Shown: piece after piece, positions 22,102 to 31,609 of the stretch | Layout of the letters: every line of letters starts with the position of its first letter | Position numbering within the stretch: the stretch's first letter is position 1 | From: Ophiobolus disseminans | Taxonomy: Eukaryota > Ascomycota > Dothideomycetes > Pleosporales > Phaeosphaeriaceae | Direction of reading: 5' to 3' | NCBI GenBank assembly: GCA_010093685.1 | Contig: MU006224.1 | Span: forward strand, 960,476-1,024,475 | DNA: 64,000 bases | Position numbers and translations under genes: made by a program | The notes under the pieces: generated by a model | Seen by the model: the letters and a program-made list of their open reading frames with translations, nothing else | Told to the model about the DNA's origin: nothing | The model's database searches: none

Positions 22102-22976
22102 CGTGATGATATCGCATGTGGTTGTGATCCGGTCTTCGAGGGCGAGTCGGGCGTGTACTTGAACAGAACTAAAAGAGCGGTCTTTTCTGTCAATGCGGCA
22201 TGTACGAGATTAAAGCAGAATTGCGAGTTGTGAGTAAGTGGCGATGGCTCGAGATGAGAGTGGACTTTATCGATAAGACGCGCGCTAGCAACACGCTGTC
22301 ACTTGACCTTCACCTCCCCCACGCTCATACGCATCTGTTGATATCATACTTCGCATGCACAGTTATGACATGGGGGTTTAGATGCCTCCGTGAACAGTGG
22401 CGGGGGTTGTACTTCTTCCGAAACCGACTAACTCGACAAAGCCAGCCGAAGTGGGTTGTGGCGAGCATTAAGAGGCTCACAGAATGCTTTCAGAGGAGTG
22501 GACCACTTCTATCGCCCAGTTCATATATTCTCTTGCTAATGGCTGTTCGCTCAATGGATCCTTGCCCACATGCAGACCCGCTCTGTTTCAATATGCTTGC
22601 TGGTGTGTGAGTTGGGGAATCAGAACAACAACCCAAAGATCTACTTGGCATGCTTTCAAATTTACATAATACTTGGTGCAGAGCTATTCGTCCCTATCTG
22701 AGGACGCATACCACCCCTCATACCTCAAGTGCTTAATGTAAGGTTTATTGGCGTTGCCTATTCAACCAAGATCAGGTCAATTCAATACCACATCTCTCAA
22801 ATGTTAACACCGCAGAATTGAGGCTATTAACTCAATACCTGAAGCTGTATATACTCAATGGCTCTTTGATAGGATTTATACGACGCTAATACTGGCTGGC
22901 ATCTACTTTGCTGATAAGATCTACAGATTTAATTCATTGCTGGAATGACTACTACTCATTCGATTCACTGCACCAC
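22102..22976. other. AT-rich spacer upstream of WSS1
   Basis: 875 bp, clearly AT-richer than the flanking genes from about 22620 to 22980. Presumed WSS1 promoter on the left; no gene or transposon recognised. Confidence 0.4.
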
Positions 22977-23968
22977 TTAGCTCTGCTTCTTGATAATCTT
23001 TCTAATCTGCTCCTCCACCGTCTCCGTACCTTTAAACCCAATCTTCCCGTTGTCGCTCTCCTCATACAATGTCCCTCCCTCATTCCAGATCCTCCTCAAC
23101 GTATACACGGTCTTGACTGGCGAGTCCTTCTCCCATGCCTCTTTCTCCGCTTTCTTCAATACATCTATCGGCGTATAGCTCACTTCCCACTTCGCGCCCG
23201 TCTGCTTCTCGAACTCCGCAAGGACTTCTTTCGAAGTCACCGTGAACGAATTGACCTTGAGGATACGCTGATGCTCAGTAGTTGGGGTTTTGAGCGCGGC
23301 GACAAGTAGCCTTCCAACATCTTTCTCTGTCGTGAAGCTGATCTTCTCCTCACCGGTGCCCAGTAGCGTCGCTTTCTTCGCCTTGACATCGAAGGTTCCC
23401 GCCTGTGGCTCCGAACTCTTTCCGAAGTACAAATCAGAGTAGGGGCCCGTCACGAGGTAGGTAACCTTGAGCTTCTTGACGTTCTCGCGGATGTACTTGC
23501 GCACTTGAAGCTTGAGCTGATGCGGCTTCTCGTCTGCAGAAGAAGCATTGTACTCGATGTCTGTTCCGTATTCTGAGGGATAGAAGAAGTTGATTGAAGA
23601 TGATGCTTCGGCGATTTTGATGAGCGGGATTTGGGAGAGGATAGCATTGCGACCGAGAGCGGATATGACGGTATCATAGCCTGGTGATGGTCAGTAAGTA
23701 ATTTGTGTGGGTAGTGGTTTGAATTACCTTCGTAAGCCTTTGCGACATCATCCTCTGAGTTAACGTCACCGACAATGACCTCGACGCCCTTTTCTTTCCA
23801 GCCATTAACCTCATCAGGCTTGTTTGTAGCAGTTGATTTTGACGTAAAGAAGCCGATTTTCTCAAATGAGGATTGCGCGTTGTATATCTCTTGGAAGATG
23901 TATTGCCCGATCAAGCCAGTTACGCCAAACATAAGTACTTTCTTTGGGGCTGAATTGGTTGCTGTCAT
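22977..23968 (-). CDS. NmrA-like / isoflavone-reductase-like NAD(P)-binding protein
   Basis: Exons (minus strand): 23968-23728 and 23680-22977, with a 47 bp intron (GTAATT...CAG, phase 1); 945 nt, 314 residues. The N terminus has the dinucleotide motif VLMFGVTGLIGQYI (GxxGxxG), then DTVISALGRNAI and a catalytic-region FYPSEYGTDIE, typical of the NmrA/isoflavone reductase group of atypical short-chain dehydrogenases. The C-terminal half carries the substrate pocket and ends KIIKKQS. Members are either NAD(P)H-dependent reductases of phenolic compounds or redox sensors controlling transcription; the sequence alone does not tell which. Stands alone with no biosynthetic neighbours. Confidence 0.87.
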
Positions 23969-24447
23969 TTTGTCAAATCTTCTTGATTAGTTTTATGAGA
24001 GCAAGCGCTGATCTCTTATAGTTCTATTTTGTGGCTACACGTAGGGCGTAGCTTCCGAGCGCGGCTTCCGGGTTCGGCCTGGTTCGCACGAGCCCCGCAG
24101 CAACGAACCATCCTCGGCCGCTGCAGGAGACTCAGGACACTTCCATCACAGATTTAACGAAAAATGAGATAACGCTGCTTACTGAAGCTACCGCCATTAG
24201 TGAGTTTTTGAACGTTATGCTGCAATTCGCTGACCACGCAACCAGAGGGCTGTATGATGTCATACATCACCAGAGTCAGAGGACGATTACGAATTATCAT
24301 TGGACCTGGCGACGAGATCGCAGCATACCGATGAATCAGTCTGGATGTTGCTTATTACTCATACTTATACAGTTCCCACATCCACAGGCTCGACTCTAGG
24401 ACGACATCGAACGCACGCCATTTTCGCTCTAGCTGCCATCTACAAGC
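23969..24447. other. Spacer
   Basis: 479 bp with the promoter of the reductase gene on the left. GC-rich island at 24040-24120. No gene seen. Confidence 0.4.
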
Positions 24448-25014
24448 CTACTCTTCCCACCATCGGCTGTCTGACGGCTCCTCGTGAGAAACTTGACATA
24501 CTCCGACTGCTCCGTCCAACATGCAGTTCTCGAGAATGCATGAGGGTGTGTGCGATTTTCCTGATCCTTGGGATCCACAAAGGAAGAATGACCACGGCGA
24601 GTTTGTGTTGAGCAAGAAGGTTCCCGGAGGTGTGTCGGCGGATAATCCATGGCCCATGACTGCATACTGAGCAGGACCAGTTCCGGCGATTTCCATGTCT
24701 CTTTTCACGCCCCACTTGAGCAGAGGAACATTTTGAAGGATGTCTTGATCTTGATGGGCTGTTGAAGCGTCACTTCGAAAAAGAGCTTGGTAGCGTTTCA
24801 ACTCATCTTCTTTTGTTTCTTTCTCCACAGTTGGCACATCTTGCGCTGGTTCTTGGCTGATGTTCTCCTTAACCTCCGAATTCTGCGCGTTTTGAGTCTC
24901 CATGGCTTCCAGGTTACTACCGTGACTTTCCTGTGTTCGTCCAAACTGTTGTTCTGAGCCTTGTGATATTTGTGTTGGCATGTCCGTCATGTTGTTATCC
25001 TTCAGCGCCAACAT
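24448..25014 (-). pseudogene. C-terminally truncated P-loop NTPase-like gene
   Basis: 188-residue open frame with ATG at 25014. After a Gln/Glu/Ser-rich disordered first half it shows a conserved block (GTFLLNTNSPWSFFLCGSQG) ending in a Walker A motif GSQGSGKSHT, then SCILENCML. This matches the start of an ascomycete P-loop protein family I recall (unnamed), whose members continue for several hundred residues with further NTPase motifs. Here the similarity ends about ten residues after the Walker A and the frame stops at 24448 in unrelated sequence; the other frames downstream do not restore it. No Walker B is present. Read as a truncated remnant, perhaps at a rearrangement breakpoint. A functional short protein is unlikely but not excluded. 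Confidence 0.55.
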
Positions 25015-25856
25015 CTGGATGTTATCTTGTATCGAGCAACCTGGGGTTTATAACCACACAGGAGGTTTGCTACCACCTGTTTGCTACAATAAGGTGAAAG
25101 AACACACGATCATTCTCCTTGTTCCGCAGATTGCTGGTGTGTCTTCTAGCTCTTTCGCTTTCCTTCTCTTATGTATACCGGTCTTCTAGTTCTTTCGCTT
25201 CTCGATGTCTACTCCTTCACACATTATGTGTCGAAAAGCATGATTGCATATGGATCAAGCCTATAGAGGGAGCTCCATGGTATATTCTTGAAGTAGTGTC
25301 CGATAGATGGTGTATCATGCTTGGACTGTGCAAGTGTACCGTTCAGTCATCGGCAGTGTTTCACGATAATTTGTATCATTCTCGTTAACGCTGAGCACAT
25401 CCCTTGTTCATCTGCCAGTATTCAGTATTCTGCATGACTGCCCAGAAACATACATCTTCATGGCCCGTCTTGCATAGTCTCGTGACCTTGCGGACGAGGA
25501 ACGCTTCACGGCAGATGGGGGACGGACCAGACTTGCAGACAGCGCCTAGCGAGGGAACTATTTGTGGTAAAGCAAGCTGTATTTGATATTGTGGGAAGAT
25601 ATAAGATAAGTGCTCATGAGAGAGCATCGTGGTATGACCGTTGGTGTGCGGGGTTTCGCCAAGCTGGTATGTATTCTCTTGTATCACCACTGCATTGATC
25701 ATTCCACGATCGATCCTGTCAGCTTCTAATACATGTTCTCGCTCCTTAGTCTGTCAGCGTCGTACAAGACTCAAACAGCAGTAAACGTTCTCCATCGTTT
25801 GATTGCACAGTCTCGCGTTCCACACCCTACACTTCCTCAAAAAGACTACCACAAAC
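25015..25856. other. Spacer upstream of the modular Cys-rich gene
   Basis: 842 bp with no supported gene. It contains a 20 bp direct repeat (25141-25160 and 25181-25200, one mismatch). The right end holds the promoter of the Cys-rich secreted protein gene. Confidence 0.4.
25141..25200. repeat. Short direct repeat, two 20 bp copies 40 bp apart
   Basis: Copies at 25141-25160 and 25181-25200 (GTCTTCTAG[C/T]TCTTTCGCTT), one mismatch. Pyrimidine-rich on the plus strand. No function visible. Confidence 0.6.
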
Positions 25857-27638
25857 ATGGCAGTCATCAAACTCTTCAAGCTGTTCGCAGCCTTCCTCCT
25901 CATCAGCCTCGTTGCCTCAACGCCCCTCTCACGATCTCCCGCCAACGGTGATGGATGGTGCATGGCCAACTGCCGCTCCGAGTACGATGAGTGCATCAAG
26001 AGCCACCAGCCCGCCGAGGACGCAAAGCACGCATGTCTCACCAAGATGTGCCGCGACAACTATGACTATGTAAACCTCTCACCTCTCGACCTATCTAACA
26101 AGACATGACTAACGAAGATCCAGTGCGGCAACTGCGACGAGTGCTCGGGCAAGGACAAGCTCGAGGATACTGTCTCTACTGAGGCTGTTCCCGTCTCACC
26201 ACCGGCTGCTGAAGAGCACTCTGGTGGATGCGATCCCAGCTGTCAAGGCATCCACGATATCTGCATGGCCAGTCCCACTGATGTTTGCATCAAGGAGTAC
26301 TTCTGTCACTGGCATATTTGCCGCACTTACAGCTTCAAGGCAAGTCTCTCCACATAACTCATGATAGCAATCAATGCTAACAACAACACAGTGCGGGGAC
26401 TGCCCAAGGTGCAAGAAGGGCGTAGCCGACCCACATTGCCCCAAGTCCACTTCCTCGACCACGTCTACTCCCCCCACGCCCACCGCAACCAAGGACGTCG
26501 AGTCCGCTGGTGAATGCGATCCTGACTGTCCACGCATTTTCGATGTCTGCATGAAAGGCGGTGATTCTTGCGTCTTCTGTCACAATCTTACCTGCCAAAC
26601 TAACCGCAACAAGGTAAGACTCTACACATTCCCCTCCGCTAGCAATCAATCCTAATATCCATACAGTGCGGAGAGTGCCCGATGTGCAAGATAGACGCGC
26701 CCTCAGTTTGCGCCAAAATCGCTTCCTCGAATGCTTCTTCTCCTCCCACCCCCACTGCAACCAAGGCCGTCGAGTCTGCTGGTGAATGCGACCCTGACTG
26801 TGAACGCATCCACGATGAATGCTCGGGCCGTCGTGATTATGTCGTCTGCTTCAATCTTACCTGCGAAACTTACCGCTACAAGGAAAGACTCTACACATTT
26901 CCCTCCCGCTAGCAATCAATCCTAACATGTATGCAGTGCGGAGAATGCTCGAGTTGCAAGGGGGGCTTCCCCACCTCATGCCCCAAGAAATCTTCGACGA
27001 TTTTCTCGACCGCTTCCTCAACCACGTCTTCTCCCCCCACACCCACCACGACAACTAGATCCGTCGCCGCCCACGCCAACGAGAACCGCGACCACGCCCG
27101 CCGCTGCGCCGTCGGCTGCTCCGACATGCTGAGACGCTGCCTCCGCAAGAGCACAGAGGCCTTCTGCCATGGATTCGTTTGCTCGACACACAGTGCGTCC
27201 TGCGGCGTCTGTCCCGGGTGCAGCGACAACAAAGCCGCTGAATCCAAGCGTTCCGACGACGGCGCCGCTGTAACATGCGGCTACGCCTGCACCAACACAT
27301 GCACGCTCGCTTGCGCCGACGACCTCCCCCAGAACTCCGTCTTCATCCCCAGCACATCTTCTGCCATGCACATCACGCTTGCAGACGGGCAGTGCAAGAC
27401 GTGGGTCTGCTCCACGGATGGGTGCGTGTGCAAGCTTTTCGGCCCCAAGCCCGAGGAAGCTGAGGCCGAGGACGAGAACCTATGCTCGAATGTGTGCGAC
27501 GGCCAGGGCGAGAAGTGCGTACACGTGTGTTCCGAGACGGATGTTCGCGACGAGGTGGAGATGCATTTGGAGGCGCATAATTGTCGCCTGGTGTGCGATG
27601 CAACGGGCAAGAGGTGCAAGATTTGGTATTATTATTAG
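25857..27638 (+). CDS. Modular cysteine-rich secreted protein built from five tandem modules
   Basis: Exons 25857-26069, 26124-26339, 26392-26613, 26667-26882, 26937-27638; all junctions phase 0, 1569 nt, 522 residues if all four introns (54, 52, 53, 54 bp) are removed. Signal peptide about 1-23 (FKLFAAFLLISLVAS). Modules share the pattern C-x3-C, C, C-x3-C, then aromatic-rich residues, an intron, and CGxCxxC. Exons 2-5 open with CGNCDEC, CGDCPRC, CGECPMC and CGECSSC. Modules are joined by Thr/Ser/Pro linkers. A fifth module inside exon 5 (CAVGCSDM ... CGVCPGC) lacks the intron, and a distinct Cys-rich C-terminal region follows. Introns 2-4 are themselves similar. Intron 2 has a GC donor and intron 4 a GA donor; if intron 4 is not spliced, a TAG ends the protein at 26912. 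Family not recognised; extracellular role inferred. Confidence 0.75.
26340..26936 (+). repeat. Tandemly duplicated exon-intron units
   Basis: Two successive exon-plus-intron units (26392-26666 and 26667-26936) are near-copies: both exons contain a Pro/Thr linker, GECDPDC and a C-x3-C module. Their introns are nearly identical: AAGACTCTACACATT follows the donor dinucleotide region in both, and AGCAATCAATCCTAA occurs in both. The intron at 26340-26391 shares AGCAATCAATGCTAA. The branch region is thus conserved by descent, and duplication included introns. Confidence 0.8.
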
Positions 27639-28009
27639 GTGCTGAGTGCTGAGCGGAATGCTAGGTGCTGGCATGGATGACGTTGAAGATTCGCAGGAGA
27701 GTTTGATGCCTGGGGGTGACTTCATGGCGAGTGGACTTTAGCGATATAAGAGAGATACAGAAACTACACCTACCACATTTTTTGTCTTGTTGATTGTTGT
27801 GCTTGTACTAGCGATGTTCATGTGCTCATACTGGTGATGTTTCTGTGCATCGGTTTCTGACCTTTGTTGTCACTGCTTGTCCATGATATTCATATTTCCA
27901 GCTCCTCAGCTACATGCAACACCCTCGCTCTAACTCTTGTACATATTATACACAGTATGCTACGTCCAGACACCCTACTCTTCCATAGTCTAGTATATCA
28001 CATCAGGCC
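27639..28009. other. Convergent intergenic region
   Basis: 371 bp between the 3' ends of the Cys-rich gene and IMG2. Contains both 3' UTRs; no gene. Confidence 0.5.
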
Positions 28010-28760
28010 TTACATGCCCCTCGCCTCCAAAAAGCTCATAATCTGCTTCTGATGGTGTCCCTTGACCACGACTTGTTGTGTCAGATAATTAATCGTCACA
28101 CTAACCTCCTTCTTCTTCTTCAAAAACACGCCCAGCTCATCCCTTAGCGCTGCCAGGTCACCGGTGATCTTGCGTACCGTCGTCAAGTGCAGGTTGCCTC
28201 CACGCTTAAAGTCTGTGTAGACGGGCAGGCTGTTGCTGTTGCTTCTCGAGACGTGGTATCTGGGCGGTGGGAGGTCGAGTGATAGGGGGGGTGGTGTGTT
28301 GTTGTTGGTTGCATTGTTCAGCGCTGACTTCTTCAATGCGGATTCGGTGTTAGGTTTCGAGGTAGTGCGTGGAGGCGTGGGTACGTTATCTGCTTGCGTG
28401 CTGGTATATGAGAAGGCGGCATCGGACGAGTGGTCTGAAGGGAGCTCGGGCTTTGGTTCGGGCGGCTGGGCGCTGTCGGACTCGGTGACTGCTTCTGCTG
28501 CTGCGAGGTCGGCTGCTCTTGACGCTTCTTGGGGGGTTGTAGGTGGAGGCGGTGGTGCTCGTGATGATGCGGTGGGCTTTGACGACTTGATTGGGTCTGT
28601 ACGGTGTGAGATTCAATGTACAGTAAAGTAGATATAGAGCATACATACTCTCAGCGCATAATCTCGAAGCGGTGGAGAAGCGGAAGTGCTGGCGGCATGT
28701 GATGGCTCTGGGAGCAGCCAGCGGTCTCAGGAGAGGTACCAATTGCTGTAGTCGAGGCAT
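28010..28760 (-). CDS. IMG2: Mitochondrial large-subunit ribosomal protein mL49 (Img2)
   Basis: Exons (minus strand): 28760-28649 and 28596-28010, with a 52 bp intron (GTATGT...CAG, phase 1); 699 nt, 232 residues. The N terminus (MPRLQQLVPLLRPLAAPRAI) is a mitochondrial presequence. A low-complexity Pro/Ser/Ala/Glu linker takes residues 40-125. The Img2 domain is C-terminal: RYHVSRSNSNSLPVYTDFKR, HLTTVRKITGD, and a final NYLTQQVVVKGHHQKQIMSF. Known role: structural protein of the mitochondrial large ribosomal subunit, required for mtDNA integrity in yeast. Transcribed divergently from eIF3e, 240 bp apart, linking mitochondrial and cytosolic translation genes. Confidence 0.92.
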
Positions 28761-29000
28761 GGGACTTTAATTAAACGGTTCCGGGCGATAAAAGAGCGAA
28801 AATGGTTTAGTCGCCGTTGCAGCTGGGCTGCAGTGAAGTTCAAGCAAATGTCGACGCTATAAAGAAGGCACGTGATGGAGACGACCGAAGTTCCGATACG
28901 CACAAGTCATTTTGCGCGCGCGCGAACCCCACCAAGGCCGCCGCCGACAAAATAACCCCCAACTTCACCACCCCGACGACCACACCCACAACCACCCACC
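28761..29000. promoter_or_regulatory. Bidirectional promoter IMG2 / eIF3e
   Basis: 240 bp between two start codons facing apart. It carries a CACGTG E-box at 28869-28874 and, close to the eIF3e ATG, a C/A-rich leader. No clear TATA box, as usual for housekeeping genes. Confidence 0.6.
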
Positions 29001-30413
29001 ATGGCCGACTCAGCGACTGACGGCGCCAATGTGGCCGAACAATACAGCCTCCTCCCCAAGCTCATGCCCAACCTCGACCGACATCTCATCTACCCGCTGC
29101 TCAACTTCTCCGCCGACGAGGATGCCGACCAGCCCATGGAGCAGAAGAAGATGCTGCTGGAGCTGCTCAAGCCCACCAACATGACCGACTTTGTGGGCCA
29201 GCTGCACCAGGAAGTGCATGAACTCGACGACATGCCCGAGGAGTACAAGAAGAAGCGCGACCAGGTGCTGCAGCGACGCGACCAGCTTGAGGCCGAGACG
29301 AGCAAGATTTCGGCGCTTCTGGACGACGAGAACGTAGTCACCAACCTGCGCTCGGACAAGGTGCAGAACTTGGCATATCTCAAGGACACACACGGCGTCA
29401 CCGTCGAGATGGTGAACCAGCTCTACGAGTTCGGCAGCTTCCAGTACAGCTGCGGCGTCTACCCACATGCTGCTGAGCTGCTCTACCGGTTCCGCGTCTT
29501 GGTAAGCCGTATTGAGTGCCAATCACCAAAAGTGATGTACTAATTGTATTAGACCACCGACAACGATAAGGAGCGCGAAGCCACCTGGGGCAAGCTCGCC
29601 TGCGAGATCCTCTCCGTCAACTGGGAGTCGGCCATCGAGGAGATCAATAAGCTCAAGGAGACCATCGACACACGCCTCTTCAACAACCCCCTCGCACAAC
29701 TACAACACCGCACATGGCTGATCCACTGGTCGCTCTTCCCCCTCTTCAACCACGAGCCCGCCCGCGAGAGCCTCACAGACATGTTCTTCTCGCCCGCATA
29801 CATCAACACCATCCAGACAAACTGCCCGTGGATACTGCGCTACCTCGCCGCCGCCGTCATCACAAACCGCAACAAGGGCCGCAACTCAAATCAGTACCAG
29901 AAGCAGCTCAAGGACCTGATCCGCATAGTCAGGCAGGAGGGCTACGAGTACAGCGACCCCGTCACCGACTTCATCAAGGCGCTCTACATCGACTTTGACT
30001 TTGAGGAGGCACAGAAGAAGCTGAGTGAGACGGAGGAGATTCTGAAGAACGACTTCTTCTTGCTGGGCGCAGCAGACCAGTTTGTCGATGCCGCAAGACA
30101 TTTGATCTCAGAGAGCTACTGCAAGATCCACCAGCGGATCGACATCAAGTGAGTTCACTTCACTGCCAGCAAACGAATCCGGGTACTAATATTGCACAGG
30201 GACCTCTCAACCCGCCTCGGCCTCTCACAAGACGAGGGCGAGAAGTGGATCGTCAACCTCATCCGCGACACACGCGTCGACGCAAAAATCGACTACAAAG
30301 CCGGCACAGTCATCATGAACCACCCCCCACAATCCGTCTACCAACAAGTCATCGAGCGGACAAAGGGCGGCTTCTTCCGAACACAGGTCCTGAGCGCTGC
30401 CGTCGCGAAATGA
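29001..30413 (+). CDS. INT6: Eukaryotic translation initiation factor 3 subunit E (INT6)
   Basis: Exons 29001-29501, 29553-30148, 30200-30413; introns of 51 bp each with GTAAGC and GTGAGT donors; 1311 nt, 436 residues, the usual length for eIF3e. The N-terminal eIF3e domain (LLPKLMPNLDRHLIYPLLNF, DYVE-like block VTVEMVNQLYEFGSFQYSCG) is followed by a helical TPR-like region and a C-terminal PCI domain (about 225-400, ending HPPQSVYQQVIERTKGG). Known role: scaffold subunit of eIF3 that recruits mRNA to the 40S ribosome, non-essential or absent in some yeasts but retained in filamentous fungi. The ATG sits in a good context (CACCATGG). Confidence 0.96.
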
Positions 30414-31609
30414 GCTTACCGATCAAAAGAGCTAGCTTGGGTGTGCCAGGAGAATACCGCTTCTGGGGATGCAGAGTGTGAAGGCGTTGAGCGGACAGAA
30501 AGTTCGGGCTTGAAGCAAAGGTGCTTCACATGGGAACTGCGGGATACAGTCGCATAATGCATGCATGCATGGTACATGGCGTCTCTTTGGGCTCTTCGAT
30601 GAGCTTGCTGGCGGCCCTCTGAGGGTTGCAGAAAGTATTTCCTGCACTTGATAGACGCGAGAAGCAATACCATACCAACAACCTAAGTTACGGCTGAAGC
30701 AACTGGCACTTTTGACATGTAAGAAAAGCAAAGGCAGTATGTCCATATTGCATGATCATCCATTTTCATTGCCATTGCCATTCCCATTCCCAATCCCGAG
30801 CAAAGACTCCGATAGCCCACATCCCATTCCATCCAATGATAAATACACACAAAGGCCAATCCATCCCGAACCCCTAAGGAAAGAAAGCCCCTACCAATAC
30901 ACAAACGAAGAAGGAAAGCCTGTAATGCCCGCCCCATCGCTGAACGCTTAAAAGAAGAGACGAAACGCCTAGGCCACATGCAAGACCCATGCGACGAAGT
31001 AGTCCGAAAAAGAGAAAGAAGCTGTGCTGTCGAGAAATACAAGTGCAATTCTTTGGGAAGAAAGGGCTTGCGCGACGGTCGAAATAGGAGAAGAAAGTGT
31101 ACGGTACAAGGGATGGGTGCAAAGAGCCTGGCTAGTGTGCGCGGTCTCATCAATCGTCGTAGGGCAAACTGCATGAACTGTGGCGGGGAGCAATGGGCCT
31201 GCCTGCATCGAAGACAATTGGGTATGCGCTGTCGCGTCTTGGAGATGAGGGCATGAAAGGGCTTGCCAGAAGCGATGGATGTGCTGGGTCATAGAGCTGA
31301 GATGCAGGAACTGGGGGCGATGAAGCGAAGACCGCGCGGCTAGGTGAAGAAAGCGTGTCCTGTGTGCGGTCCATCATATCCTGGAGCGATACAGAGATGG
31401 ACTGCGTTGGCGTCAAGGCACGTTTTGTGGCTGTGGTGATAGTTCCCGATCTAGGTGGGGAAACGGGACAAAGCAAGATAACTGGGCAGCCGGTTTTATT
31501 CGAAACAAGGACGTTGAAGAGTTTCATGCCGATGGGTATGTTGGGATAGAAAGCATCAGAGGGAGCCGCTCCTCTATTCGCACATTAGCTACGCGATGCA
31601 GAGGCAATT
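30414..31609. other. Convergent spacer between eIF3e and NAB3
   Basis: 1.2 kb between two 3' ends. Includes a short CATTGC/CATTCC hexamer-like low-complexity run at about 30766-30800 and an ATGC palindromic run near 30559-30570. No gene model could be supported. Confidence 0.45.

Noticed and set aside
23674..23865. Alternative reading through the NmrA-like intron
   Set aside because: The spliced form restores the conserved DTVISALG block, so the read-through frame is an artefact.
27018..27371. 117-codon minus-strand frame opposite the Cys-rich gene
   Set aside because: Antisense shadow of a high-GC coding exon with repetitive Gly/Val/Ala content.
29010..29522. 170-codon minus-strand frame opposite eIF3e
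   Set aside because: Antisense of the first eIF3e exon; Leu/Val-rich only because of codon bias on the sense strand.
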